A stretch of DNA of 35,925 nucleotides from a bacterium (GCA_021786705.1 JAJYMV010000086.1:1-35925); one strand, 5' to 3'; numbered from the stretch's first letter, positions 1 to 6,935 are shown. Made by a program: numbers and translations. Notes: generated by a model not told the origin, from the letters alone.

Positions 1-468
1 CGAGAGACGCGCGACGTCAGCGACGGAGAGATTGCGAGCGAGAACGACCGGCCCGTACGGTTCGTAGGTTTGCACTTCGGCGAAATTGCGGTAATTGACG
101 CCACGGTGGTGATAGAGCCGATATTCGAGCTTCGCCATGGGGAGATGAATCGTGGTCGCGACGCTCTCCAGCTCCGAATGGAGATGTTTGACGAGCGACG
201 GCACGAGTGCGACCACGAACGATGGGCGGCTGCGCACCATCACCTTTCCGTGGCGGTCGACGATCAGGCCGCGCGGCGCGGCGACGCGGATGAGCCGAAT
301 TTGGTTCGCTTCAGCCTGCGCGCGGTACTCCGCTCCGTGGACGATCTGCACGTCGACGAGTCGTACCAATAATACTGCGAACACCAGCACGGCAAAGAGC
401 GCGAAGCCGAGAAGCCGCCGTACGGGGCGTTCGAAGCGTTGGCGCAGCCATATGCCGGTATCCCTCAT
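1..468 (-). CDS. mrdA: Penicillin-binding protein 2 (elongation transpeptidase), 5' part only
   Basis: Only the N-terminal 156 codons are inside the window; the gene continues past base 1. PBP2 is the peptidoglycan transpeptidase of the rod-elongation complex, anchored in the inner membrane with its catalytic domain outside. The visible part has a short basic N-terminus, one hydrophobic anchor (about residues 19-36), then the class B PBP dimerisation-domain signature APRGLIVDRHGKVMV at about 65-79, where the family has PRGxIxDRxG. The transpeptidase SxxK motif would lie beyond the edge. The ATG at 468 overlaps the mreD stop in an ATGA. Position directly after mreC and mreD is the classic place for mrdA, which makes PBP2 much more likely than a division-type PBP3. 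Confidence 0.9.
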   Translation of the reverse strand, partial: MRDTGIWLRQRFERPVRRLLGFALFAVLVFAVLLVRLVDVQIVHGAEYRAQAEANQIRLIRVAAPRGLIVDRHGKVMVRSRPSFVVALVPSLVKHLHSELESVATTIHLPMAKLEYRLYHHRGVNYRNFAEVQTYEPYGPVVLARNLSVADVARLS

Positions 469-1007
469 GCGTTATCGCGATGTCGCGAGCGGTACCACCA
501 AGCGAAGAGCCCTAAGAGCAGCGAATCGAGGATCGCCTGCTCGATCGCATCGTGAAAATGCAACGCGCTCCATGCGAAGGGAGAGCCGGTCGCCTGCATG
601 ACCGCCCAGAAAATCGCGTTCCGAACGAAGGTCGCCACGAATGCGAGCGCGGCGTAGAGCAACGGCGAGTTGCTGAAAAAACGCTGCGCGAGGAGCGCGA
701 TCAACACCGCTGCTGCCAGCGTAGCGAGCATCCACGATGCGCCGGTCGTCCCCGACAGCAGGTCTTCGCAGAGCCCGGCGATGAGGCCGAGAAACGCCGC
801 GCGCTGCGGGCCGAGCCGCACCGAATACCAGACGACGACGAGCAGGACGGCACTCGGCGGAACGTCTTTCCAACGAAGGAGCGAGAGCGAGCTCGCTTGG
901 AAGGCGAGCGCGAGCAATACCGCAATCGTCACGTGCCACCACGCGGGGTATCGGTAGGGAGTCTCGGGCTCCCTAACGTGCAACGACGAGGAGTCGATCC
1001 AGGGCAT
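465..1007 (-). CDS. mreD: Rod shape-determining protein MreD
   Basis: A small integral membrane protein of the elongasome (MreBCD-RodA-PBP2). The 180-residue product is strongly hydrophobic, with about five or six membrane segments starting near residue 24, and charged residues only in short loops. MreD proteins are usually 160-180 residues and poorly conserved, so the call rests on size, topology and position between mreC and mrdA. The assigned ATG lies 35 bases inside mreC and has no clear ribosome-binding site; a later start is possible, but the first membrane segment begins soon after, which limits how far it can move. The stop overlaps the mrdA start (ATGA). Confidence 0.85.
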   Translation of the reverse strand: MPWIDSSSLHVREPETPYRYPAWWHVTIAVLLALAFQASSLSLLRWKDVPPSAVLLVVVWYSVRLGPQRAAFLGLIAGLCEDLLSGTTGASWMLATLAAAVLIALLAQRFFSNSPLLYAALAFVATFVRNAIFWAVMQATGSPFAWSALHFHDAIEQAILDSLLLGLFAWWYRSRHRDNA

Positions 1008-1773
1008 TCAAGCGTACCGATGGTTTCAGAATTGCGGTTTGATAGAGACTGGAATCGTTACGGTCGATCTTCACGATGCGACCGATCGGAATCCCGGCGC
1101 GGAACGTGCGCCCGTTTCCGGTTACGACGACCTCTCCGACGCGAAGCGGCGCGTCGAGCGTGACGTAGTCGAGGCGAATGCTCTGCAGATTTCCGCGTGC
1201 GATGCCCCACCAGCGCCCATCGCGCACGACTGCAGGGATACGACTCGAGAAATCGGTGGCGAGCAGCACGGTTGCCTCGAGCGGGGTGACCTGCGTGACG
1301 TGACCGACGACGCCTCCCGGGGCGAGTACGCCGTCGTCGCGGCGAACGCCGGCGAGCGAGCCGCGGTCGATCGTGATGCTGCGCGTCGCCCCCTCGGGCG
1401 GAAAGCCGATCACGCGAGCCTCGATTCCGTTAGGATGTCGGTCGCGCAGCCGCGCGATACCGGCGATCCCGAGCGCGTCGGCGAGCTCTTGGTGCAGGCG
1501 TGCGTTGCGTTCGAGCAGCGCCTGGTTCGACGCGACGAGCGCCGCGTTGCGCGCGTTCAATGACGGGAACGAGAGCACGGCGTTCACGCTCCCGCCGACC
1601 GCGTTCCCGATCCCGGTGACGAGGTTCTCGGAGCCGGCGATGAGATAGGAGGCGGTGACGGCGATCGGGCTGGGTTCGCCGGCGCGCTGCGCTCGAACCT
1701 GAAGGATGGCGAGAACCGCCGCCGCGATGACGATCGCGAGCAAAACGAGCAGCTTGCGCTCGTCAGTGCGCAC
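973..1773 (-). CDS. mreC: Rod shape-determining protein MreC
   Basis: A bitopic membrane protein that scaffolds the cell-elongation machinery outside the inner membrane. It has a basic N-terminus, one membrane span within roughly residues 7-28, a helical linker (SNQALLERNARLHQEL region), and two beta-rich domains with the MreC-type pattern of GSLAGVRRDDGV and VVGHVTQVTPLEATVLLATD. The GTG at 1773 is preferred over the in-frame ATG at 1812, because GAGGG sits 8 bases ahead of it and it overlaps maf by 11 bases rather than 50. That start gives 266 residues, a normal length. It is co-oriented with maf upstream and mreD downstream. No mreB is present in the window. Confidence 0.9.
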   Translation of the reverse strand: MRTDERKLLVLLAIVIAAAVLAILQVRAQRAGEPSPIAVTASYLIAGSENLVTGIGNAVGGSVNAVLSFPSLNARNAALVASNQALLERNARLHQELADALGIAGIARLRDRHPNGIEARVIGFPPEGATRSITIDRGSLAGVRRDDGVLAPGGVVGHVTQVTPLEATVLLATDFSSRIPAVVRDGRWWGIARGNLQSIRLDYVTLDAPLRVGEVVVTGNGRTFRAGIPIGRIVKIDRNDSSLYQTAILKPSVRLNALDRLLVVAR

Positions 1774-2371
1774 GCGCCGTGCCCTCTTTGCCGGGACGAT
1801 AGCCGTGGGCACGAAGCGTGCGAATCACGCGCCCGAGCGGGAGGCCCATCACGGTGTAAAAATCGCCCTCGACGCCGTCGACCAAAGCCGCCGCACGCCC
1901 CTGAATGCCGTATCCGCCGGCCTTATCGAAGGGTTCGCCGCTCGCGATATAGTCGTCGATCTCATCGTCGGCGAGTTCGTGAAAACGCACGCGCGTCGAT
2001 TCGCAAAATTCGATCGCGGGACCCCCGCCGGGGAACGCGATCGCGACGGCGGTGTGCACCAAGTGCTCGCGGCCGGAGAGCGAGGAGAGCATCGCGCGCG
2101 CCTCGCTCGCGTCGCTGGGTTTATTGAGCGCGGTACCGTCGCGATCGACGACGGTATCTGCGGCGAGGATCGGGCGATCGATCCCGGCGCCGATCTTCGT
2201 TACGACATCGCGAAGTTTTTCGCGCGCGTGGCGTTGCGCGAGTTCGCGCGGCGTCAGCGCGGGGTTATCGGGTTCGCCGTACTCGCTGGGAACGACATCG
2301 ACGTGTACGCCGAGCGAGCGCAGCAATTCGAGGCGTCGGGGCGAGGCGCTGGCGAGATAGATGCGGGTCAT
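1763..2371 (-). CDS. maf: Maf-family nucleoside triphosphate pyrophosphatase
   Basis: A cytosolic house-cleaning enzyme that hydrolyses non-canonical or modified NTPs (dTTP, UTP or methylated pyrimidines, depending on subtype) to NMP and pyrophosphate. The 202-residue product opens with the family signature LASASPRRLELL (about 6-17), and contains ADTVVDRDG with the conserved Asp of the active site and the KPSDASEARAMLSSLSGREH stretch that corresponds to the family KPxdxxeA..mL..lsG motif. YGIQGRAAALV near 150 is also typical. Its ATG overlaps the nadD stop by 4 bases. A maf-mreC-mreD order is common in bacteria. Substrate subtype (YhdE or YceF) cannot be fixed by eye. Confidence 0.93.
   Translation of the reverse strand: MTRIYLASASPRRLELLRSLGVHVDVVPSEYGEPDNPALTPRELAQRHAREKLRDVVTKIGAGIDRPILAADTVVDRDGTALNKPSDASEARAMLSSLSGREHLVHTAVAIAFPGGGPAIEFCESTRVRFHELADDEIDDYIASGEPFDKAGGYGIQGRAAALVDGVEGDFYTVMGLPLGRVIRTLRAHGYRPGKEGTARAH
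1782..1786 (-). promoter_or_regulatory. Ribosome-binding site that decides the mreC start
   Basis: On the minus strand the bases read GAGGG, 8 bases before the GTG at 1773. The upstream ATG at 1812 has nothing comparable, so this site argues for the shorter MreC. The site lies inside the 3' end of maf, implying reinitiation or coupled translation. Confidence 0.55.
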
Positions 2372-2982
2372 CCTTCGCGTTCCGGCTGGCCGTAGAGGCG
2401 ATGCGAGCGAATGTATTGCCAGACCGCTTCGGGGACGAGGTAGCGGACGCTGCGTCCCTGCGCGAGGAGGGTGCGAATCAACGTCGCCGATTCGGGAAGC
2501 GCGGGGAGATTGAGCGTTCCGACGCGCTGCCGCAGGTTCGTGGGCAGCGCGGCGATCACGCGGGCGAGTGCGTCGTCGGGGACGCCCGCTCGCGGCGCGA
2601 TCACGAAACGTTCGAGCCCGGCGAGCACTTCGCCGAGCCGCACCCAGTTCGCGTTGACCAGCGAATCGGCGCCGATGATAAACGTAAACGAGGCGTCGGG
2701 ATAGCGCTCGCGCAGTCGGGGCAGCAGATCGGCCGTGTATCCGGTCGCTTCGGGTTGGAGATCGCTATCGTCGAGCGCGAAACCGCGATTCGTCGCAATC
2801 GATCCGAGAATCATCGCGCAGCGGTGTTGGGCGTCGGCGATCGCACCCGCCCGATAGTGTTGGTGCCTAGTGGGAAGAAAGAGCACGCGGTCGAGCCCTT
2901 CGCTCAAGCGGGCCGATTCCGCGACGAAGAGATGCGCGTTATGGATGGGGTCGAAGGTTCCGCCGAATATACCGAGTTTCAT
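2368..2982 (-). CDS. nadD: Nicotinate-nucleotide adenylyltransferase
   Basis: Transfers AMP from ATP to nicotinate mononucleotide to form deamido-NAD in NAD synthesis. The 204-residue protein starts with the nucleotidyltransferase signature GIFGGTFDPIHNAHL (residues 4-18), which contains the HxxH-type (here HNAH) catalytic motif. FIIGADSLVN and the C-terminal SATLIR and GRSVRYLVPEAVWQYI are NadD-specific. It overlaps obgE upstream and maf downstream by 4 bases each. The obg-nadD order is widespread; the ribosome silencing factor gene rsfS that often follows nadD is absent here and is replaced by maf. Confidence 0.95.
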   Translation of the reverse strand: MKLGIFGGTFDPIHNAHLFVAESARLSEGLDRVLFLPTRHQHYRAGAIADAQHRCAMILGSIATNRGFALDDSDLQPEATGYTADLLPRLRERYPDASFTFIIGADSLVNANWVRLGEVLAGLERFVIAPRAGVPDDALARVIAALPTNLRQRVGTLNLPALPESATLIRTLLAQGRSVRYLVPEAVWQYIRSHRLYGQPEREG

Positions 2983-4244
2983 GAATAGGTGAATTCGTAC
3001 GTCCCGATCCGCACGCTATCGCCTTCGCGAACCCCGCGCGCCTGTAATTCTTTCTCCACGCCCATCTTCACCAGCGCGCGTTCGAAACGCGCGAGCGCTT
3101 CGTCGGAATCGAAATTCGTACGTTCGGCGAGTTGCTCGACGCGCTCCCCCGTGACGACGAAGGTGCCGTCGTCTTCGCGGCTGACGGTGAACGTCTCGCG
3201 CGTTGGCAGCGAGATCTGCGCTGGCGTAACGTCGAGCGCCGCGGGAGGCGGGGCGAGCGAGAGCGCGCGCCACATCGCGGCGAGTAATTCGGGGACGCCT
3301 TGATGCGTCGCGGCGCTGATGCCCATCGTTTCGGGATCGCGTTCGCGCAGCTCGGTAAAGCGCTCGCGCGCTTCGGGAAGATCGAGCTTGCTCACCGCGA
3401 CGATCGTCGGCTTCTCTAAAAGCAAGGGATTCCAGGCGCGTAACTCCGCTTCGATCGTCGATCGATCGCTCGCCATCTCTTCGAGGGATTTTGCGCCGTC
3501 GAGAAGATGGACGAGGACGCGCGTGCGTTCGACGTGGCGTAGAAAACGGTCGCCGAGCCCGGCGCCTTCGTGCGCGCCTTCGATGAGGCCGGGAACGTCG
3601 ACGGCGACGAAGGATCGCTCCTCGTCGAGGCGCACCACTCCGAGCTGCGGCTCGATCGTCGTGAACGGATAATCGGCGATCTTCGGACGCGCTGCGGTGA
3701 TCACCGAGAGCAGGGTCGATTTTCCCGCGTTCGGTACGCCGACGATGCCGACGTCGGCGAGAAGCTTGAGTTCGAGGCGAAGGACGCATTCCTCGCCGGC
3801 TTCACCGCGAATCGCGTAATCGGGTGCTTGCCGCGCCGCCGTCGCAAAATGTTGGTTGCCGAGCCCGCCTTTTCCGCCGCGCGCGACGAGCACGCGCTGA
3901 CCGGGCTGCGCGAGATCGGCGAGGAGCGCTTCGCTCTGCGTCTCGGTGCGTTTGTAGACGAGCGTTCCGACGGGGACGGCGATGACGAGGTCCTCACCGG
4001 CGCGCCCGGACTTGTTCGAGGTTCCCCCAGCCTTGCCGGCTTCGGCGGCGAACTTCCGCTTGAAACGAAATTCTACGAGCGTGTTGAGTTCGGGATCGGC
4101 GAGGAGATAGAGGCTGCCGCCATGCCCGCCGTCACCGCCTGCCGGGCCGCCTTTGGGCACGTATTTCTCGCGCCGCCACGCGACGATGCCGTCGCCGCCG
4201 CGGCCGGCGGAGATTTCGATAGTGGCTTCGTCGATAAATTGCAC
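2979..4244 (-). CDS. obgE: GTPase Obg (CgtA)
   Basis: A ribosome-associated GTPase acting in 50S assembly and stress signalling. The three Obg domains are all visible in 421 residues: an N-terminal glycine-rich OBG fold (about 1-158, with GRGGDGIVAWRREKYVPKGG), a central G domain, and a C-terminal OCT domain (about 340-421). In the G domain, P-loop GVPNAGKST and switch II DVPGLIEGA are intact. The G4 motif reads SKLD instead of NKxD, so the first Asn is Ser; this is a substitution to note, and Lys and Asp are kept. A 100-base gap with a hairpin separates it from rpmA; it overlaps nadD by 4 bases. Confidence 0.96.
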   Translation of the reverse strand: MQFIDEATIEISAGRGGDGIVAWRREKYVPKGGPAGGDGGHGGSLYLLADPELNTLVEFRFKRKFAAEAGKAGGTSNKSGRAGEDLVIAVPVGTLVYKRTETQSEALLADLAQPGQRVLVARGGKGGLGNQHFATAARQAPDYAIRGEAGEECVLRLELKLLADVGIVGVPNAGKSTLLSVITAARPKIADYPFTTIEPQLGVVRLDEERSFVAVDVPGLIEGAHEGAGLGDRFLRHVERTRVLVHLLDGAKSLEEMASDRSTIEAELRAWNPLLLEKPTIVAVSKLDLPEARERFTELRERDPETMGISAATHQGVPELLAAMWRALSLAPPPAALDVTPAQISLPTRETFTVSREDDGTFVVTGERVEQLAERTNFDSDEALARFERALVKMGVEKELQARGVREGDSVRIGTYEFTYS

Positions 4245-4288
4245 GTACGTGGTCTATTCCGCAGGCGAGTGAGGGAGCCTTGAAAGAG

Positions 4289-4318
4289 CGACGGGGCGCC
4301 GCATGCGGCACCCCGTCG
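4289..4318 (-). terminator. GC-rich hairpin between rpmA and obgE, possible attenuator
   Basis: An inverted repeat with eight base pairs (CGACGGGG against CCCCGTCG), one C-A mismatch, then a further four or five pairs around a small loop. On the minus strand it is followed by CTCTTTC, which is only a weak T-tract. It lies in the 100-base gap after the rpmA stop. It could terminate part of the transcripts, so that L27 is made in excess over Obg and the downstream enzymes. It might instead be an mRNA-stabilising structure. Confidence 0.45.
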
Positions 4319-4344
4319 AGAAAGCGAGCGTTTCCGCCCCGCGG

Positions 4345-4626
4345 TTATGCGGAGAGCGGTTTGATATCGACGTGCTGCTTATTCCGGCGCGTCGCGAACT
4401 GCACGGTCCCCTCGGTCAGCGCGAAGAGCGTGTGGTCGCGGCCGATGCCGACGTTCTCACCGGGGTAGAACTTCGTGCCGCGCTGGCGAACGATGATGTT
4501 CCCCGCGAGCACGTGCTGCCCACCGAAGCGCTTGACGCCGAGGCGTTGCGAATTGGAGTCCCGGCCGTTGCGGGTAGAGCCCGCGCCCTTCTTGGACGCG
4601 AAAAGCTGCAGATCGAATACGAACAT
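4345..4626 (-). CDS. rpmA: 50S ribosomal protein L27 with cleavable N-terminal extension
   Basis: L27 reaches the peptidyl-transferase centre of the 50S subunit. The 93-residue protein has the canonical [20 protein letters not shown] stretch from residue 11 and [23 protein letters not shown]. Before it lies [10 protein letters not shown], which matches the extension of S. aureus L27 (LNLQFF, cut just before ASKKG by the protease Prp). Cutting after Phe9 would expose ASKKG, the mature N-terminus. It heads the minus-strand operon. The usual partners rplU and prp are not adjacent: the upstream neighbour is a divergent copper-protein gene. The promoter ends only 9 bases before the ATG, and no ribosome-binding site is seen, so a leaderless message is likely. 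Confidence 0.96.
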   Translation of the reverse strand: MFVFDLQLFASKKGAGSTRNGRDSNSQRLGVKRFGGQHVLAGNIIVRQRGTKFYPGENVGIGRDHTLFALTEGTVQFATRRNKQHVDIKPLSA

Positions 4627-4635
4627 AGCCGCAAG

Positions 4636-4664
4636 AGTATATCGTAGATGGGCTGCTGGGTCAA
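4636..4664 (-). promoter_or_regulatory. Strong sigma-70-type promoter for rpmA, nearly leaderless
   Basis: On the minus strand TTGACC (4664-4659) and TATACT (4641-4636) are separated by exactly 17 bases. The -10 box ends 9 bases before the rpmA ATG at 4626, so transcription would start only about 3-5 bases upstream of the start codon. No Shine-Dalgarno sequence fits in between. This predicts a leaderless or almost leaderless rpmA mRNA. The match to both hexamers and the ideal spacer make this the clearest promoter in the window. Confidence 0.72.
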
Positions 4665-4694
4665 TCTACGGGCGGAGGCGGGGTTTTGTAAGAA

Positions 4695-4721
4695 GGAAAC
4701 ACCTTGCAGCGAACGGACGTC
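4695..4721 (+). promoter_or_regulatory. Possible ECF-sigma-type promoter for the first copper protein gene
   Basis: GGAAAC (4695-4700) and CGTC (4718-4721) are 17 bases apart, the general pattern of extracytoplasmic-function sigma promoters (GGAAC at -35, CGTC at -10). It lies 80 bases before the ATG at 4801. The motif is short and could occur by chance. The rest of the 174-base gap between rpmA and this gene shows only the rpmA promoter and the AAAGGAG at 4781-4787. Confidence 0.28.
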
Positions 4722-4800
4722 GGCTCGCTCGCGTTCCATTGGGGAGGCGCCGCGATGGTGCCGAAGGGACGAACTCGTTGAAAGGAGTCCAACCACCCTC

Positions 4801-5208
4801 ATGCCATTCAAGCCCAAATTTTTGCTGCTTGCCGCGGCGACGATCGCCGGTGCGCTCGCCGCTACGCTTCACGCCGGGGCCGCCCCCGCGACGAAGATCA
4901 CGTCGACGATCGCCGCGCAGGTGGCGGAGGCTCGAACGATCGACGTTACCTCGTACCGTTATTCCTTCGAACCAGAAACGATCGTCGTCCATGAAGGTGA
5001 GCCGGTCACGTTGGTTCTCACCAGCAGAGATGTCACTCACGGTATCGCCGATGCGGATCTCGGCATTGCAAACACCGTCATTTTCAAAGGCAAAAAAAGC
5101 ACCGTCACTTTCACGCCGAAAAAACTCGGCACGTTCAAAGTGCACTGTTCGGTCTTCTGCGGCATCGGTCACGGCGACATGATGCTGACGGTGAAAGTCA
5201 TCAAATAA
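4801..5208 (+). CDS. Secreted CuA-type cupredoxin, first copy
   Basis: A 135-residue exported copper protein. The signal peptide is about residues 1-28 (FLLLAAATIAGALAATLHAGA); there is no further membrane segment. The copper ligands fit a binuclear CuA site: His80, Cys116, Cys120, His124 and Met127, with the C-x3-C-x3-H-x2-M spacing found in cytochrome oxidase subunit II and nitrous oxide reductase. HCSVFCGIGHGDM resembles the CuA loop of ba3-type oxidases. No oxidase subunit I is nearby, so this looks like a free electron carrier or a copper-delivery protein rather than a true CoxB. The reading frame is open back to 4648, but the ATG at 4801 gives the signal peptide and has AAAGGAG 13 bases upstream. 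It converges on the cytochrome gene across a terminator. Confidence 0.85.
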   Translation: MPFKPKFLLLAAATIAGALAATLHAGAAPATKITSTIAAQVAEARTIDVTSYRYSFEPETIVVHEGEPVTLVLTSRDVTHGIADADLGIANTVIFKGKKSTVTFTPKKLGTFKVHCSVFCGIGHGDMMLTVKVIK

Positions 5209-5213
5209 GTAAG

Positions 5214-5250
5214 AAAGAGCGGGCCCCCGATTTCGGGGGCCCGCTCTTTT
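5214..5250. terminator. Perfect bidirectional rho-independent terminator
   Basis: AAAGAGCGGGCCCCCG (5214-5229) pairs with its exact complement at 5234-5249 across a four-base loop (ATTT). It has T-rich sequence on its right (CTCTTTT) and A-rich sequence on its left (AAGAAAGA), so it can stop transcripts from both sides. It ends the copper-protein gene on the plus strand (stop at 5208) and the cytochrome-porin gene on the minus strand (stop at 5275). Confidence 0.93.
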
Positions 5251-5274
5251 CTCGCAACGCTTACCGTTGAGATT

Positions 5275-6450
5275 TTAGTGGTTCTTCCACCACGGCCCGC
5301 CCCACAGGAGCTGATAGCTCCAGACCGGCGTGCCGCCGACCGTCACGGCGTCTTCGATCGTGAACACGACGTTCGGTTCGATATTCACGGCAAGGTCGCC
5401 GATGTAGTAGTTGTTGACTCCGCCCATGCCGTCGTTGGTGTTGTCGTAGCGGAGGTCGAGGTTCGCTTTCGGAAGCACGTTATAGATTGCTTCGAGCGAG
5501 TAGGCATGGCTCTGCGAGGAGATCGCCGGCGTGAGATCCTGCGGGTTGTTATCGTTGCCTTGCAGGTCGACGCCGAGGAGCATATATTTCGGCCCGGTGT
5601 AGGCGACGAGTGCGCCGTAACGCGAGAACGTGTCCTTCGCTCCCGAAGGTAACGGCGTCGTGCCGCCTTCGAAGGCGACGCCGCCCGAGAAGCGCGTCTC
5701 CGGCCACATGTACATCAGCGAGCCGACGACCGATTGTCCGACCGCACCGGCGACCGAACTATCGGTATCGCTGTCGTAGGCTGTCTCGAGCGGGCCTTCG
5801 TTCGTCATGTAGGCGACGTTGCCGATGAGCCCCTTCGAGCCGATCTGGGTGTACGAAGCGCCCCAGCGATTGTCGCCGACGCCGACGCCGTTATTCCCGA
5901 CGCCGAGAGCGGCAAACGAATAGCCCGAGAGCGAGAGATTCATCGCGACCCACGGTGCGAAGAACGGGGTCGGGAACATACCGACCTGCAGGCTGCCGTT
6001 GCCGTGGCTCAGACCGTTATAGGCGATCCAGCCTTGGTCGATCGATGCGGCGGGCATGCCGCCTTCAACGATCGGGACCGAGGCGTAGTACGTGAAGTCT
6101 TTCCCGAGATAACCGGCGCTCAGCAAGTCGATGACGCCGACCATGACTTTATTGCCGAAGGTCGGATCGGGAACGCTCGATTTATTGAGCGTGAATTCCA
6201 GCGCAACGGGAAGGTGCTTGTTGTTCTCCATCTGCGCGTGCGCGTCGAGGACGCGCGCGAAGTTCGTCGCCAGCACGTAACGGCCGGTGGCGTTGAGATT
6301 GGGAACCGAGGTGTGGCACATCTGGCAGCTGACGCCGCCCTGTGCGTTGGCGAAGAGGGGAATTGCGCTCGCCGGACGCGCCGAACCGAGGATGGCGAAG
6401 GCCATCCCCAGAGCGACGATCAGTCCGGTGCGACCGAGTTTTGCGTTCAT
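5275..6450 (-). CDS. Monoheme c-type cytochrome fused to a predicted outer-membrane beta-barrel (Cyc2-like)
   Basis: A 391-residue exported protein. The signal peptide ends near residue 29 (RPASA). Directly after it comes one c-type heme site, CQMCH (42-46), in the context HTSVPNLNATGRYVL. This CxxCH-x3-PxLNxxGR arrangement is what I recall of the heme domain of Cyc2-type porin-cytochromes that oxidise iron at the cell surface. The remaining 330 residues are rich in Gly, Asn, aromatic and alternating hydrophobic residues, with no alpha-helical membrane span, as expected for an outer-membrane barrel (for example LDLRYDNTNDGMGGVNNYYIG). It is shorter than most Cyc2 proteins (about 400-550). The ATG overlaps the upstream cupredoxin stop by 4 bases, so the two are coupled. 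The heme and the export signal are seen; barrel and role are inferred. Confidence 0.65.
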   Translation of the reverse strand: MNAKLGRTGLIVALGMAFAILGSARPASAIPLFANAQGGVSCQMCHTSVPNLNATGRYVLATNFARVLDAHAQMENNKHLPVALEFTLNKSSVPDPTFGNKVMVGVIDLLSAGYLGKDFTYYASVPIVEGGMPAASIDQGWIAYNGLSHGNGSLQVGMFPTPFFAPWVAMNLSLSGYSFAALGVGNNGVGVGDNRWGASYTQIGSKGLIGNVAYMTNEGPLETAYDSDTDSSVAGAVGQSVVGSLMYMWPETRFSGGVAFEGGTTPLPSGAKDTFSRYGALVAYTGPKYMLLGVDLQGNDNNPQDLTPAISSQSHAYSLEAIYNVLPKANLDLRYDNTNDGMGGVNNYYIGDLAVNIEPNVVFTIEDAVTVGGTPVWSYQLLWGGPWWKNH

Positions 6451-6833
6451 TGTTTCACTATTACCGTAAGCTTCATGTTCGCGTGATTGAGACCGCAGAA
6501 AATCGCGCAGGGCAGAACGTAGGTGCCGGCTTTCGTGGGGGTGACGGCGACATTCACAGCCTTGCCCGGTTGGATGCGGGTGAGCGGGATGTGGAGCCGG
6601 TTAGAAACGAGGCCGTGCACTCCTCCTGACGAGGTCAGGTGCAGGGTGGTCGTTTTGCCGACGTGCATCACGATCGTGCTGGGGGTGAACTTGCCGTCCG
6701 AGCTGGCGACGATATTCGTCGTCCCGGCGGCAGCGACTTCGGTGGTGACGCCGGCTGCGCCGGCGGGGCGGGCTCCGGCGCCGAGGGCGACGAGAGCGAG
6801 CGTTGCGATAAAGGTGGTAAGCGTGCGTTTCAT
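6447..6833 (-). CDS. Secreted CuA-type cupredoxin, second copy
   Basis: A 128-residue exported copper protein, paralogous to the one at 4801. The signal peptide is about residues 1-27 (FIATLALVALGAGARPAGA). The ligands are His73, Cys109, Cys113, His117 and Met120: the same spacing as in the first copy, with 36 residues between the first His and first Cys in both. Sequence outside the copper loop is well diverged (LPCAIFCGLNHANM against HCSVFCGIGHGDM). A strong AGGAGG lies 5 bases before the ATG. The stop overlaps the start of the cytochrome-porin gene, making the pair a two-gene operon divergent from fabF. It probably carries electrons in the periplasm to or from that cytochrome, but a copper-chaperone role cannot be excluded. 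Confidence 0.85.
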   Translation of the reverse strand: MKRTLTTFIATLALVALGAGARPAGAAGVTTEVAAAGTTNIVASSDGKFTPSTIVMHVGKTTTLHLTSSGGVHGLVSNRLHIPLTRIQPGKAVNVAVTPTKAGTYVLPCAIFCGLNHANMKLTVIVKQ

Positions 6834-6838
6834 GGGTT

Positions 6839-6844
6839 CCTCCT
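6839..6844 (-). promoter_or_regulatory. Consensus Shine-Dalgarno of the cupredoxin-cytochrome operon
   Basis: AGGAGG on the minus strand, 5 bases before the ATG at 6833. It is the strongest ribosome-binding site seen in this window, where most genes rely on overlap with their upstream neighbour. It predicts high translation of the second cupredoxin and, by coupling, of the cytochrome-porin. I could not identify a convincing promoter in the 102-base divergent gap to fabF. Confidence 0.7.
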
Positions 6845-6935
6845 GTGAGATGAATGCTACGCGCCGCTTACGAAGACGCGATGAGACCTCCGGGAACGGA
6901 TGGGGAAGAAGTAGAGAAGCGGAGAGGGGTCCTCG

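Noticed and set aside
4648-4800. 51-residue N-terminal extension of the first cupredoxin
   Set aside because: It would bury the signal peptide inside the protein, begins within the rpmA promoter, and lacks a ribosome-binding site; ATG 4801 explains export.
6834-6935. Divergent promoter pair between the second cupredoxin and fabF
   Set aside because: A promoter must exist here or nearby, but no pair of hexamers with good spacing could be supported on either strand.
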